Assembly (NCBI RefSeq): GCF_001510645.1
Contig: NZ_LMVB01000001.1
Span: 887,854-951,853, forward strand
Origin: Paenibacillus sp. FJAT-29882
GTDB taxonomy: Bacteria > Bacillota > Bacilli > Bacillales > DSM-1321
DNA: 64,000 nucleotides
Direction: 5' to 3'
The position numbers and the translations under genes were made by a program. Positions 17,288 to 26,717 of this stretch are shown in pieces. The notes beneath the pieces are model-generated. The model was not told the DNA's origin and searched no databases. It saw only the letters and a program-made list of their open reading frames with translations. Each line of letters opens with the position of its first letter. Position 1 is the first letter of the stretch.

Positions 17288-17383
17288 TTACATAGATCTC
17301 TTTGCACGATTACTAATTGCCTTTAGGATGAACATTTTCTCTTGTGAGGTAAGCATTGTCCAACTGCCAGCTTTAATTTTCAT
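17288..17383 (-). CDS. Possible very small protein (31 aa)
   Basis: ATG at 17383 (minus) has TAGGAG 9 bases upstream and encodes a 31-residue amphipathic peptide (MKIKAGSWTMLTSQEKMFIL, then KAISNRAKRSM). It has no membrane segment and no recognised family. The good ribosome-binding site in an otherwise empty gap is the only support. Confidence 0.35.
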   Translation of the reverse strand: MKIKAGSWTMLTSQEKMFILKAISNRAKRSM

Positions 17384-17580
17384 GACGATCGACTCCTATT
17401 TTTCAAATTATAGAGAAAAAGTACTTTCTCCTTATCAAAAGTATACCGCGAATTACGCTAATATAAACAAGATAAATTCCTACAAATTTTTTGCATAGAC
17501 TCGTATTTTGTCAAACAATCGTCTGTTTTTGCTCAATCATTATTTTCATAAACTAAAAATGAAGAGGGAGGACCAAAAGC

Positions 17581-17671
17581 AAAGGGTCAGACCCAGCAAC
17601 TACTTCATACAGTTTAAATGGAGTGTAAATAACACGATAAACTGTGTGGTGAGTGCAAGGTCAGACCCTTT
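17581..17671. repeat. Family A palindromic repeat, copy A2
   Basis: Ends AAAGGGTCAGACCC and AAGGTCAGACCCTTTT enclose a spacer with CAGTTTA...TAAACTG, which also pairs. It lies 13 bases beyond the end of the minus-strand LCP gene, on its 3' side. Confidence 0.85.
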
Positions 17672-17683
17672 TGACATTCTTCA

Positions 17684-18619
17684 TTATTTTAATTCTAAAT
17701 GTACTTTTAGCTCGTTATGAATTCTTTGTTTTTCTTCGTTACTTACAATTCCGTAGTAGATTCCATCGATTTTCTTACCTTCACTCTTAATCTCCATTTG
17801 TTCAACACTTTTCGCTGCAGCGCGATAGTGTTTTTGGATGTCGTTCATTTGCGAGAATGTAAGATTTGTTTCAATATTTTTGCTTAATGCTTCAAAAATA
17901 GTCGAGTAGTTTGTTAATGTAGCAAAGCTTGCCCCTTTATTAATGACTCCTTGAATGATCTCACGCTGTCTGTATTGACGTCCGAAGTCACCGCGTGGAT
18001 CTTCATATCTCATTCGAGAGAAGCTTAAAGCTTTTGCTCCATCTAATTTGATTTTTCCAATTGGGAAGTGATCTCCCTCATAGCTAAAGTCTAAATCATT
18101 GTTTACTTCAACACCGCCAACTGAATCTACAATATCTTTAAACCCTTCCATGTTGATTTTTACGTAATAATCTAATGGAATATCAAGGAAGTTCTCGACT
18201 GTATCCATCGACATTTTCACACCACCAAATGCATAGGCATGGTTAATCTTGTCCACTTTATTTTTGCCGATAATATCGGTTCGAGTATCGCGTGGGATAC
18301 TTAACATTTTCACGGAATTTGTTTCTGGGTTAACGGTTAAAACGATCACCGTATCAGAGCGTCCACTGTCTCCTTTACGCTCATCAACCCCTAGCAAGAG
18401 GACGGAAAATGGTTCCTGGTTTGTATAGGCGATTTCGCTTTGTCGTTTATCAGAAATGGGACGATCTTCAATCGGTGTATGCATCGTATTAACCGCTTTT
18501 GTAAGAGAATGATAGACGGAGTATGCATAAGCGCCACCTGCTACTACCAAAATGAGAAGGGTAATGCTGATAATCTTCAGCCATCTCTTTTTCTTCTTTG
18601 TTTTATTTGAACGTTTCAT
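17684..18619 (-). CDS. LytR-CpsA-Psr (LCP) family cell-wall glycopolymer ligase
   Basis: The 311-residue protein has a short basic N-terminus, one membrane helix (IISITLLILVVAGGAYAYSV) and the outer LCP domain. LCP landmarks are SVLLLGVDERKGDSGRSDTVIVLTVNP, SIPRDTRTDI, KINHAYAFGG and the Arg-rich SFSRMRYEDPRGDFGRQYRQREII. These enzymes attach teichoic acids or other polymers to peptidoglycan from undecaprenyl-linked precursors; B. subtilis TagT, TagU and TagV are examples. The conserved Arg and Asp residues that bind the lipid pyrophosphate are present. I cannot say which of the paralogues it matches best. It is a single gene, divergent from the ABC transporter. Confidence 0.9.
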   Translation of the reverse strand: MKRSNKTKKKKRWLKIISITLLILVVAGGAYAYSVYHSLTKAVNTMHTPIEDRPISDKRQSEIAYTNQEPFSVLLLGVDERKGDSGRSDTVIVLTVNPETNSVKMLSIPRDTRTDIIGKNKVDKINHAYAFGGVKMSMDTVENFLDIPLDYYVKINMEGFKDIVDSVGGVEVNNDLDFSYEGDHFPIGKIKLDGAKALSFSRMRYEDPRGDFGRQYRQREIIQGVINKGASFATLTNYSTIFEALSKNIETNLTFSQMNDIQKHYRAAAKSVEQMEIKSEGKKIDGIYYGIVSNEEKQRIHNELKVHLELK

Positions 18620-18721
18620 CTAGTACTTCCTTCCTATTTACAGAAATGGGACTTAAAATTCATTATATAGAAATTTACTAGAATTGGATAGTGTTTTATG
18701 GTGGAATAATGACTTAGATTG

Positions 18722-18753
18722 GCGAATCTTAACGAAAATTTAGCGAATCTTAA
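18722..18753 (+). promoter_or_regulatory. Two 11-bp direct repeats, candidate response-regulator site
   Basis: GCGAATCTTAA occurs at 18722-18732 and again at 18743-18753, a 21-bp period (two helical turns), just upstream of the ABC transporter. Tandem direct repeats on one face of the helix are typical for OmpR-type activators. Confidence 0.45.
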
Positions 18754-18847
18754 TGTGACATATTAGACAGATAATGTTAAAATTTATAGGTATTTCCTTT
18801 TATGATGAGTGGTTATACGATGTTTGCTGAAAAGGAGTGAATTTGAT

Positions 18848-19765
18848 TTGGTAGTTGTCTCGTTAAATAACGTCACGAAGAAAATTGGTAGTAAGACGAT
18901 TATTGATAATCTTAGTTTTGATGTGCACGCGGGGGAGGTGTTTGGTTTTCTTGGGCCGAATGGGGCTGGAAAAACAACGACGATTCGGATGCTTGTTGGG
19001 TTGATGAAGATAACGTCAGGAGATATTTTCATAGATGGACATAGTGTGAAAGCTAATTTTGAAGAAGCGATCAGTAAAGTGGGCGCCATTGTTGAGAATC
19101 CTGAAATGTATAAATTTATGTCTGGTTATGATAATTTGAAGCATTATGCAAGGATGGTAAAAGGCGTAACGCTAGAGCGGATTGATGAAGTTGCAGAGCT
19201 TGTTGGGTTGCAGAATCGAATGAAAGAGAAAGTGAAGACCTATTCATTAGGGATGCGTCAGCGACTTGGTATTGCACAGGCTTTGCTTCACCGTCCCAAA
19301 GTATTGATTTTGGATGAACCGACGAATGGACTTGATCCAGCCGGTATCCGGGAAATCCGTGATTACTTGAAACGACTAGCTCGCGAGGAAGACATGGCCG
19401 TGATCGTATCGAGTCACTTATTGTCTGAAATGGAAATGATGTGTGATCGGATTGGCATCATTCAAAATGGGCGTATGATTGATGTGCAACTTGTGAATGA
19501 CATGGTGAATGGCGGCAATGTTTCCTATGTGATTTCAGCAAAACCGATTGATCAAGCTTTCAATGTGTTGCAACATGCATTTGAAGGTATAAATGTGAAA
19601 ATGACGAAGCAACACCTTCATGTGGAAGGTGAATCTGTTGATGTTCCGAAACTAGTAAAACGACTCGTTGAAAACCAATGTGATATTTATGAAGTGAAAC
19701 AAGTCAATCAATCTCTTGAAGAGAAATTCCTTGAAATTACAAGTGAAAAAGGAGGGATCGCTTAA
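18848..19765 (+). CDS. ABC exporter ATP-binding protein (BcrA-like)
   Basis: I choose TTG 18848, with AAAGGAG 10 bases upstream, giving 305 residues. It has the full ATPase set: Walker A GPNGAGKTTT, signature YSLGMRQRLGIAQALL, Walker B VLILDEPTNGLDP and the switch His in SSHLL. A C-terminal DUF4162-like extension of about 85 residues follows, as in BcrA/CcmA-type exporters. It pairs with the ABC-2 permease that overlaps its stop. Related systems expel antimicrobial peptides such as bacitracin; the substrate here is unknown. Confidence 0.88.
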   Translation: MVVVSLNNVTKKIGSKTIIDNLSFDVHAGEVFGFLGPNGAGKTTTIRMLVGLMKITSGDIFIDGHSVKANFEEAISKVGAIVENPEMYKFMSGYDNLKHYARMVKGVTLERIDEVAELVGLQNRMKEKVKTYSLGMRQRLGIAQALLHRPKVLILDEPTNGLDPAGIREIRDYLKRLAREEDMAVIVSSHLLSEMEMMCDRIGIIQNGRMIDVQLVNDMVNGGNVSYVISAKPIDQAFNVLQHAFEGINVKMTKQHLHVEGESVDVPKLVKRLVENQCDIYEVKQVNQSLEEKFLEITSEKGGIA

Positions 19766-20712
19766 TGGGATTACTCGCAAATGAATGGATCAAGATTTTT
19801 AAGCGGAAATCAAGTTATATTATGATTGGGATCCTTGCGATCATTGTGTTGGTTGCGGCGATTGGGATGACGTTTATAAATAACCAGGGCACTGAAACTG
19901 GCGATAATGGAAACTGGAAGACGGCACTGGAGGCAGAAAATAAAGACTTAAAGGAAGAGCTCAAGTCAACTCCAGGTCCTTATAAAAAAGAGGTTGAAAG
20001 AGTCATTGCTGAGAATGAGTACCGCATCACACATGAAATGCCAAGAGTGACGTCTTATAACGTATGGACGTTTATGAATGGAATGATGGGGTTAGTCGAT
20101 ATCGTAGCATTGTTTACGATCATTATCGCGGCGGGAATCGTGGCAAGTGAATTCAGCTGGGGTACGATTAAACTGTTGCTGATTCGCCCGATTAATAGAG
20201 CGAAAATTTTGTTGAGTAAATACATAACGGTCCTATTATATGCTCTATTTATGCTAGCTATTTTATTTGTTTTAAGCTTTATTTTAGGAGCTGCTTTCTT
20301 TGGGTTTGAGCAGAACCAGCCACATTTGGCCTATTTAGATGGTCAGATTGTTGAACGTGCACAAATTCCATTTTTACTTTCCCAATACGCATTGAGTTCG
20401 GTTGGCTTGCTGATTTTTACCACGATGGCGTTCATGATTTCGGCTGCTTTCCGGAACAGTTCCCTTGCTATCGGACTATCCATCTTCCTACTATTAGTCG
20501 GTAGTATTGTAACATCTATCATTGCGGGATTCTTTGATTGGGCAAAATATTTACTATTCGCAAATACGAATTTGCTTCCGTACTTTGGAACAGGTACACC
20601 GATGGTTGAAGGTATGACCTTAGCGTTCTCGCTCATTGTGCTACTTGTGTATTTCATCATCTTCCTTGTCGTAGCATTCTGGGCTTTTGTAAAACGAGAT
20701 GTAGCAGCTTAA
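19765..20712 (+). CDS. ABC-2 type exporter permease
   Basis: This 315-residue permease starts on ATG 19765, overlapping the ATPase stop by one base (TAATG), so the two are translated together. It has a first membrane helix near residues 19-38, a large outer loop rich in Glu/Lys and then five more helices, among them IVALFTIIIAAGIVASEFSWGTIKLLLIRP. That SxEFxxGTxK..L..P motif marks ABC-2 permeases of the BcrB/NatB sort. The two proteins should form a (AB)2 exporter. Confidence 0.88.
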   Translation: MGLLANEWIKIFKRKSSYIMIGILAIIVLVAAIGMTFINNQGTETGDNGNWKTALEAENKDLKEELKSTPGPYKKEVERVIAENEYRITHEMPRVTSYNVWTFMNGMMGLVDIVALFTIIIAAGIVASEFSWGTIKLLLIRPINRAKILLSKYITVLLYALFMLAILFVLSFILGAAFFGFEQNQPHLAYLDGQIVERAQIPFLLSQYALSSVGLLIFTTMAFMISAAFRNSSLAIGLSIFLLLVGSIVTSIIAGFFDWAKYLLFANTNLLPYFGTGTPMVEGMTLAFSLIVLLVYFIIFLVVAFWAFVKRDVAA

Positions 20713-20840
20713 TATCGTTCAAAATCGGAAACTGGCGTGAATGAAGTGCATTCCAGCTTAATTCAGGTCGTTTCCATTGCAAACGGAGTGTATTCAGTCA
20801 CGCAAATCCGAAATTGGTAGTTTGATATAGGTTATAAAAA

Positions 20841-20886
20841 ACGCCAAGCCTTTATTTCCGTGTAGGATTAGGCTTGGCGTTTTTTT
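20841..20886. terminator. Bidirectional terminator
   Basis: ACGCCAAGCC/GGCTTGGCGT with AAAAAA before and TTTTTTT after. It overlaps the last codons of rarA (minus) and also serves the ABC operon (plus). Confidence 0.85.
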
Positions 20887-22144
20887 CAATTTTATCATAA
20901 ACAGCTGCAAGGGCTTGTTCAAATTTTCCGCTCGTTTTAGGCTGGTAATATTTTTTAGTAACCAGTTTATTTGGCAAATATTGCTGTTTAACCCAGCCAC
21001 TTTCATAGTTATGCGGGTACAAATATTCAACGCCGCGTCCGAGTTCTTTGGCCCCCTTGTAGTGGGCATCCTTCAGATGGTCAGGTATGTCACCAGTGTT
21101 TCCGGCCCGAATATCAGCAAGTGCTGCGTCAATCGCCATAATTGCTGTGTTTGATTTAGGGGATAAGCACAGCTCGATGACTGAATTAGTGAGTGGGATA
21201 CGTGCTTCCGGAAAGCCGAGGCGTTCAGCTGCTTCGACTGCTGCTAATGCACGAGGTCCAGCCTGTGGATTAGCGAGACCGACATCTTCGTAGGCAATGA
21301 CAACGAGTCTACGGGCGATGCTGACTAAATCGCCTGCTTCAATTAAACGACCTAAATAATGAAGGGCGGCATTCACATCACTGCCACGAATGGATTTTTG
21401 AAAGGCAGAAATCACGTCATAATGGGCATCGCCGTCTTTGTCGTGAGAAAAGCTTTTTTTCTGAATGCATTCCTCTGCAATTTCCACTGTAATCGTAATC
21501 GTCTCATCGTCGTCAGGCTCTGTTGAGATGACTGCGAGCTCTAGGGCGTTCAAAGCGCTTCTAACGTCACCATTGGAGGCGGTTGCCAAATGAAGGAGTG
21601 CTTCCTCACTTACATTTGTAGAATATTTCCCAAGTCCTCGGTCATCATCATCGATCGCACGTTTCAAAGCCGTAACAATGTCATCGGGTTCAAGTGCTTT
21701 TAATTCGAAAATTTGACAACGACTCCGAATAGCTGGGTTGATTGCATGATAAGGATTACTTGTTGTCGCTCCTATTAATGTAATCATGCCATTTTCAAGA
21801 TATGGTAACAGGAAATCTTGTTTCGCTTTGTCGAGTCGATGAACTTCGTCTAATAACAGAATGACTTTCCCTGACATTTTTGCTTCGGCAGCGACAATTT
21901 CCATATCTTTTTTATTATTAGTCACCGCGTTCAAAGTACGGAAGGCAAATTGGGTACTGCCAGCAATGGCGCTAGCAATTGACGTTTTGCCAACCCCGGG
22001 TGGGCCGTATAAGATCATTGAAGAAAGCTGTTTTGCTTTGACCATTCGATAGATAATTTTTCCCTCATCAACGAGATGCTCTTGCCCCATCACTTCCTCG
22101 ATAGAACGGGGGCGCATCCTAAATGCAAGTGGTTTTATGGACAT
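20852..22144 (-). CDS. rarA: Replication-associated recombination protein A (AAA+ ATPase)
   Basis: The 430-residue protein (MSIKPLAFRMRPRSIEEVMG start; TAGGAG 8 bases upstream of ATG 22144) is RarA/MgsA/YrvN. It shows the AAA+ Walker A GPPGVGKTSIA, Walker B LLLDEVHRLDK, sensor TTSNPYHAINPAIRSRC and the C-terminal tetramerisation region with VIAYEDVGLANPQAGPRALAAVEA. It acts at stalled replication forks and single-strand gaps. It is divergent from cymR, as in B. subtilis. A strong terminator overlaps its end. Confidence 0.95.
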   Translation of the reverse strand: MSIKPLAFRMRPRSIEEVMGQEHLVDEGKIIYRMVKAKQLSSMILYGPPGVGKTSIASAIAGSTQFAFRTLNAVTNNKKDMEIVAAEAKMSGKVILLLDEVHRLDKAKQDFLLPYLENGMITLIGATTSNPYHAINPAIRSRCQIFELKALEPDDIVTALKRAIDDDDRGLGKYSTNVSEEALLHLATASNGDVRSALNALELAVISTEPDDDETITITVEIAEECIQKKSFSHDKDGDAHYDVISAFQKSIRGSDVNAALHYLGRLIEAGDLVSIARRLVVIAYEDVGLANPQAGPRALAAVEAAERLGFPEARIPLTNSVIELCLSPKSNTAIMAIDAALADIRAGNTGDIPDHLKDAHYKGAKELGRGVEYLYPHNYESGWVKQQYLPNKLVTKKYYQPKTSGKFEQALAAVYDKIEKNAKPNPTRK

Positions 22145-22223
22145 TGTCATCGCTCCTATAGCTTTTGTGTAAGATAAAGGTATCATATTTTTCATGAAAA
22201 AGAACGTAAATAGGCTAACGGAG

Positions 22224-22407
22224 CGTGTTCAAAAAGTCTGGTAAAGAAAAGCTTGCGAATTTCTTTGTCGTGCATTTTCGATCTTCTGTTAAAATCGCGT
22301 ACGTTCTGTGCAAAGATCCGTTCCTTACGTATTCCTGCATACGCGAAAGGTTCTCGAGACGCGCTCGCAGAATTTCTCGGCTCTTTTTATCCTCCTTTTT
22401 GAACATG
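22224..22407. repeat. Family C MITE-like repeat, copy C1
   Basis: A 184-bp element bounded by GCGTGTTCAAAAAG and CTTTTTGAACATGC, inverted repeats with one mismatch. Inner blocks include TCTTCTGTTAAAATCGCG, GTTCTGTGCAAAG and CGGCTCTTTTTATCCTC, which recur in C2. It sits between the divergent rarA and cymR genes, next to the cymR promoter. Confidence 0.8.
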
Positions 22408-22434
22408 CACTAATATGCATTTTACCTAGGATTA

Positions 22435-22443
22435 TGCTATAAT
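22435..22443 (+). promoter_or_regulatory. Extended -10 element of cymR
   Basis: TGCTATAAT lies 78 bases before the cymR start, right after the C1 element. Confidence 0.45.
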
Positions 22444-22520
22444 TTTTAAAGCATATTAATCCGATCATGAAATGATGATATAGGTTATAAATTGAAGGAA
22501 AACATAAAGGTGGGTAAACG

Positions 22521-22946
22521 ATGAGAATCTCGACAAAAGGCCGCTATGGCTTAACCATTATGATTGAATTGGCAAAGCAGTATGGTGAGGGGAAGAGTCC
22601 AACATCGCTTAAGTCGATTGCACAGACACATAATTTATCAGAACATTATTTAGAACAGCTGATCGCACCGCTTCGAAATGCTGGCTTAGTTCGCAGTATT
22701 CGTGGAGCGTATGGCGGCTATATCCTAACGAAAGAACCGAAAGAAATTACGTCTGGTGACATCATCCGCGTACTGGAAGGCCCGATTACTCCGGTTGAAG
22801 GAATTGAGGATGAAGAACCAATTAAACGCCAACTATGGGTCCGGATTCGAGATGCAGTAAAGGATGTCCTAGACAGTACGACACTTGAGGATCTAGCGAA
22901 TTATAAAGATGATAGCGAACATGATTCGTATATGTTTTATATTTAA
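22521..22946 (+). CDS. cymR: Rrf2-family cysteine metabolism repressor CymR
   Basis: The 141-residue protein opens MRISTKGRYGLTIMIELAKQYG and has the Rrf2 winged helix (SLKSIAQTHNLSEHYLEQLIAPLRNAGLVRSIRGAYGGY). It lacks the three cysteines of iron-sulfur Rrf2 proteins, as CymR does, and ends with the ANYKDDSEHDSYMFYI region. CymR represses cysteine and sulfur-assimilation genes together with cysteine synthase CysK. Its likely targets in this window include the yrrT-mtnN-mccA-mccB cluster, although I did not find a convincing operator there. iscS and mnmA follow, as in B. subtilis. Confidence 0.95.
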   Translation: MRISTKGRYGLTIMIELAKQYGEGKSPTSLKSIAQTHNLSEHYLEQLIAPLRNAGLVRSIRGAYGGYILTKEPKEITSGDIIRVLEGPITPVEGIEDEEPIKRQLWVRIRDAVKDVLDSTTLEDLANYKDDSEHDSYMFYI

Positions 22947-22971
22947 TACCTTTAAAACGGTGAAGGAATAA

Positions 22972-23060
22972 AAAGGGTTTAACTCCAAGACTACACCATG
23001 TAGAAGCTGTTTATACGCAATCTTCTGAAATGGTAGTTGTGGAGTTAAGCTCCTTTTTTC
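22972..23060 (+). terminator. Long-stem terminator after cymR
   Basis: AAAGGGTTTAACTCCA and ACTACACCAT pair with ATGGTAGT and TGGAGTTAAGCTCCTTTTTT across a 30-base loop. The build (GGG arm, long spacer, T-run) resembles family A but the sequence differs. Confidence 0.7.
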
Positions 23061-23139
23061 TTTTTAAAATACGCTGTATTATATAACATTGTTGACTTTT
23101 GGCCCATTTTAGCTCTACCTTTCAGCATAGCTGAAAGAC

Positions 23140-23202
23140 GTGTGAAACTAGGGTTTCACACGAATGAGCCAAAAATCTTTTTAACAACAATATTGTTTAA
23201 CA
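23140..23202 (+). repeat. Family D hairpin repeat, copy D2
   Basis: GTGTGAAAC-TAGG-GTTTCACAC is a perfect hairpin followed by GAATGAGCC, an AT spacer and AACAACAATATTGTTTAAC, as in D1. Just upstream, CTTTCAG/CTGAAAG forms another hairpin. It lies in the 394-bp gap between cymR and iscS. Confidence 0.7.
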
Positions 23203-23340
23203 TAGCCTTAAAATAAGTCGTTTAGTGAAATCATTGTTTTGCATCATGTCAAATAAAATTATAGAATATGACCATCATGAAAATTTCAGGATAAATTGAC
23301 ATGGAAAATTTATTTTCTTTTATATATCGGAGGAAGAAAC

Positions 23341-24483
23341 GTGAAGAATGTGTATTTAGATCATGCGGCGACATCACCGATGCATCCGCGTGTGATTGAT
23401 CGGATGATGGCTGTCATGAAGGATGAGTATGGCAATCCGTCTAGTATTCACTCGTACGGCCGCGCGTCGCGTCATGTGCTGGATGAGTCCCGTGCGATGA
23501 TGGCTCGGAGCATTGGTGCGTTATCGAATGAAATCATTTTTACAAGTGGTGGTACGGAAAGTGATAACACGGCGTTAATTGGTATTGCGCGTGCTTATCA
23601 GCATCAGGGCAAGCATATTATTACGACAGAAATAGAACATCATGCCGTCCTTCATACATGCCAGTTTTTGGAGAAATCTGGTTTTGAAGTAACCTATTTA
23701 CCTGTTAATGAAGAAGGGCTTGTTTCGGTTGAAGAGTTGCGATTGGCACTTCGGGATGATACCATCCTCGTTTCCATCATGTTTGGTAATAATGAGGTCG
23801 GAACGATACAACCGATTCAGCAAATCGGTGAGCTATTACAGAATCATCCAGCATTTTTCCATACGGATGCGGTACAAGCGTACGGTTTGGTGAAAATCGA
23901 TGTGAATGAACTTCATGTTGATTTACTTTCGGTTAGTGCTCATAAAATTAACGGACCTAAAGGTATCGGATTTCTCTACATCCGAGACGGCATTAAACAT
24001 CAGCCGCATTTGTACGGTGGCGAGCAGGAACGAAAGCGTCGTGCTGGAACGGAAAGTGTCCCAGCGATTGCTGGCTTTGCAGAGGCCGTTACCATTGCAC
24101 AAAGCACAATTGTGGAGAAAAATGAGCTGTATGTAAGCTATAAAAAAGTTATTTTAGATATTTTTAACGATGCTGGTGTGGACTATATCGTGAATGGGTC
24201 TAGCGAATCATCATTGCCGCATGTGTTAAATATTAGTTTTCCTGGAACAAATGTGGAATCGATGCTTGTGAATTTGGATTTGGCAGGCATTGCTGTTTCA
24301 AGTGGATCTGCCTGTACAGCGGGGTCCATCGATCCTTCTCATGTCCTTGTTTCGATGTTTGACAAAGATTCTGAACGGACGAAAAACTCGATTCGCTTTA
24401 GTTTTGGCTTAAACAACTCTGAGCAAGATGTGAGACAAGCGGCACATGAAACGGTTAAGATAATCAACAGATTGTTGAAATAA
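23341..24483 (+). CDS. iscS: Cysteine desulfurase (NifS/IscS family, YrvO-like)
   Basis: GTG 23341 with GGAGGAAG upstream gives 380 residues, beginning MKNVYLDHAATSPMHPRV. It shows the PLP-enzyme set TSGGTESDNTALIG, HTDAVQAYG, the PLP-binding Lys in SVSAHKINGPKG and the persulfide-forming Cys in SSGSACTAGS. In B. subtilis the homologue YrvO donates sulfur directly to MnmA for 2-thiouridine in tRNA; its place 25 bases before mnmA implies the same here. Confidence 0.93.
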   Translation: MKNVYLDHAATSPMHPRVIDRMMAVMKDEYGNPSSIHSYGRASRHVLDESRAMMARSIGALSNEIIFTSGGTESDNTALIGIARAYQHQGKHIITTEIEHHAVLHTCQFLEKSGFEVTYLPVNEEGLVSVEELRLALRDDTILVSIMFGNNEVGTIQPIQQIGELLQNHPAFFHTDAVQAYGLVKIDVNELHVDLLSVSAHKINGPKGIGFLYIRDGIKHQPHLYGGEQERKRRAGTESVPAIAGFAEAVTIAQSTIVEKNELYVSYKKVILDIFNDAGVDYIVNGSSESSLPHVLNISFPGTNVESMLVNLDLAGIAVSSGSACTAGSIDPSHVLVSMFDKDSERTKNSIRFSFGLNNSEQDVRQAAHETVKIINRLLK

Positions 24484-24502
24484 AGAATTAGGTAAGAGGT
24501 GA

Positions 24503-25624
<1,122 letters not shown>

Positions 25625-25631
25625 TGAACAT

Positions 25632-25660
25632 CCCCAGCCGTGGTTTGGCTGGGGTTTTTG
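25632..25660 (+). terminator. Terminator of iscS-mnmA
   Basis: CCCCAGCC/GGCTGGGG with a 7-base loop, followed by TTTTTG. Confidence 0.9.
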
Positions 25661-25691
25661 TGATTTTACTGTTTAGGTGAGTGGATCAAAT

Positions 25692-25845
25692 GGAGATCTA
25701 GCGCGTAAATCTTAAATTCCGCTTGAAACGTACAGATTCCGACGTGCAAACACCCCAACCTGGCACGCAAATAGGCAATTCCCGCTCGCAAAATTGATTT
25801 TCGGCGCACAAATTTTGTAAAGGAAGGTTTACGCACGAAGTAGGA
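25692..25845. repeat. Degenerate array of short GC-rich units
   Basis: Seven loosely repeated units of the form (C)CGC-N-CGCAAAT follow one another about every 20-25 bases: GCGTAAATC, CCGCTTGAAAC, CCGACGTGCAAAC, GGCACGCAAAT, CCCGCTCGCAAAAT, CGGCGCACAAATT and ACGCACGAAG. There is no coding potential that I trust. Confidence 0.5.
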
Positions 25846-25984
25846 TGAAACGAATCGTACAGAACTCACGAATCATAGATCATCCATTCATTTACCGCGC
25901 ATTCCTACCGTACGATTAATGATGAGCCGACTTCTTTATGGTATACTGCTAAAGAATGAAATCTAATGGGGATGTCCCATAAAT

Positions 25985-26004
25985 AAAGGGCCAGACCCTT
26001 TTTT
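25985..26004. repeat. Family A minimal palindrome (A3)
   Basis: AAAGGGCCAGACCCTTTTTT is a contracted family A copy, both arms without the spacer. It lies 10 bases before the yrrB ribosome-binding site. Confidence 0.55.
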
Positions 26005-26026
26005 ATAGATTAAATGGAGAGTGAAT

Positions 26027-26692
26027 ATGATGGATAAAAACCAACAAGGAATTCAATATATGCAAGAAGGTAAGTATGAAGAAGCGGTGAAGATTTTTTC
26101 CGAGGCGATTGAGGAAAGCCCGAAAGAGCCTGTAGCATACATAAATTTTGGCAATGTTTTAACTGCGGTTGGCGAAACAGCGAAGGCAGAGAGTTTCTAT
26201 AAAAAAGCACTTGAACTCGATAAAGAAGCTGGGGCCGCTTATTACGCGCTAGGAAATCTGTATTTTGAAATGGACAAGCTAATCGAAGCGAAGGATATGT
26301 TTGAAAAGTCGCTTCGTACCGGGCTAGATACGAGTGATGCGTATTTTATGCTTGGCATAACTTTGATGCAGCTTGATCAAGGGAAACTCGCAATGCCGTA
26401 CTTGCAACGTGCGGTTGAATTGAATCCGGATGATGTCGATGCTCGTTTTCAATATGCGCTTTGCTTAGCTAATGCGGAGTTGTACGATGAGCTAATTAAA
26501 GAATTGGAAATCGTGATTGAACAGAATCCAGAGCATGCAGACGCTTACTACAATCTTGGCGTGGCATTTGGTGGCTATAAAGAAAATGCTGTGAAGGCTA
26601 TTGAATATTTCGAGAAAGCTTTGGAAGTGCAGCCTGATCATATGCTAGCAGCTCATGGAAAAAAATTGATGGAAACGCTGAACGAAGAATAA
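26027..26692 (+). CDS. yrrB: TPR repeat protein (YrrB-like)
   Basis: The 221-residue protein is made almost entirely of 34-residue tetratricopeptide repeats: for example GIQYMQEGKYEEAVKIFSEAI, AYINFGNVLTAVGETAKAES, AYYALGNLYFEMDKLIEAKD, AYFMLGITLMQLDQGKLAMP and AYYNLGVAFGG. About six repeats form a superhelix for binding partner proteins. It lies between mnmA and recD2, as yrrB does in B. subtilis; no enzyme activity is expected. The start is ATG 26027 or 26030 (GGAGAG upstream). Confidence 0.9.
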   Translation: MMDKNQQGIQYMQEGKYEEAVKIFSEAIEESPKEPVAYINFGNVLTAVGETAKAESFYKKALELDKEAGAAYYALGNLYFEMDKLIEAKDMFEKSLRTGLDTSDAYFMLGITLMQLDQGKLAMPYLQRAVELNPDDVDARFQYALCLANAELYDELIKELEIVIEQNPEHADAYYNLGVAFGGYKENAVKAIEYFEKALEVQPDHMLAAHGKKLMETLNEE

Positions 26693-26717
26693 AATAGTTT
26701 TGGAAAGGGGGAACCGT

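Noticed and set aside
25692-25845. CRISPR-like array of short repeats
   Set aside because: Units are degenerate and only about 20-25 bp apart, with no constant repeat, no unique spacers and no cas genes in the window.
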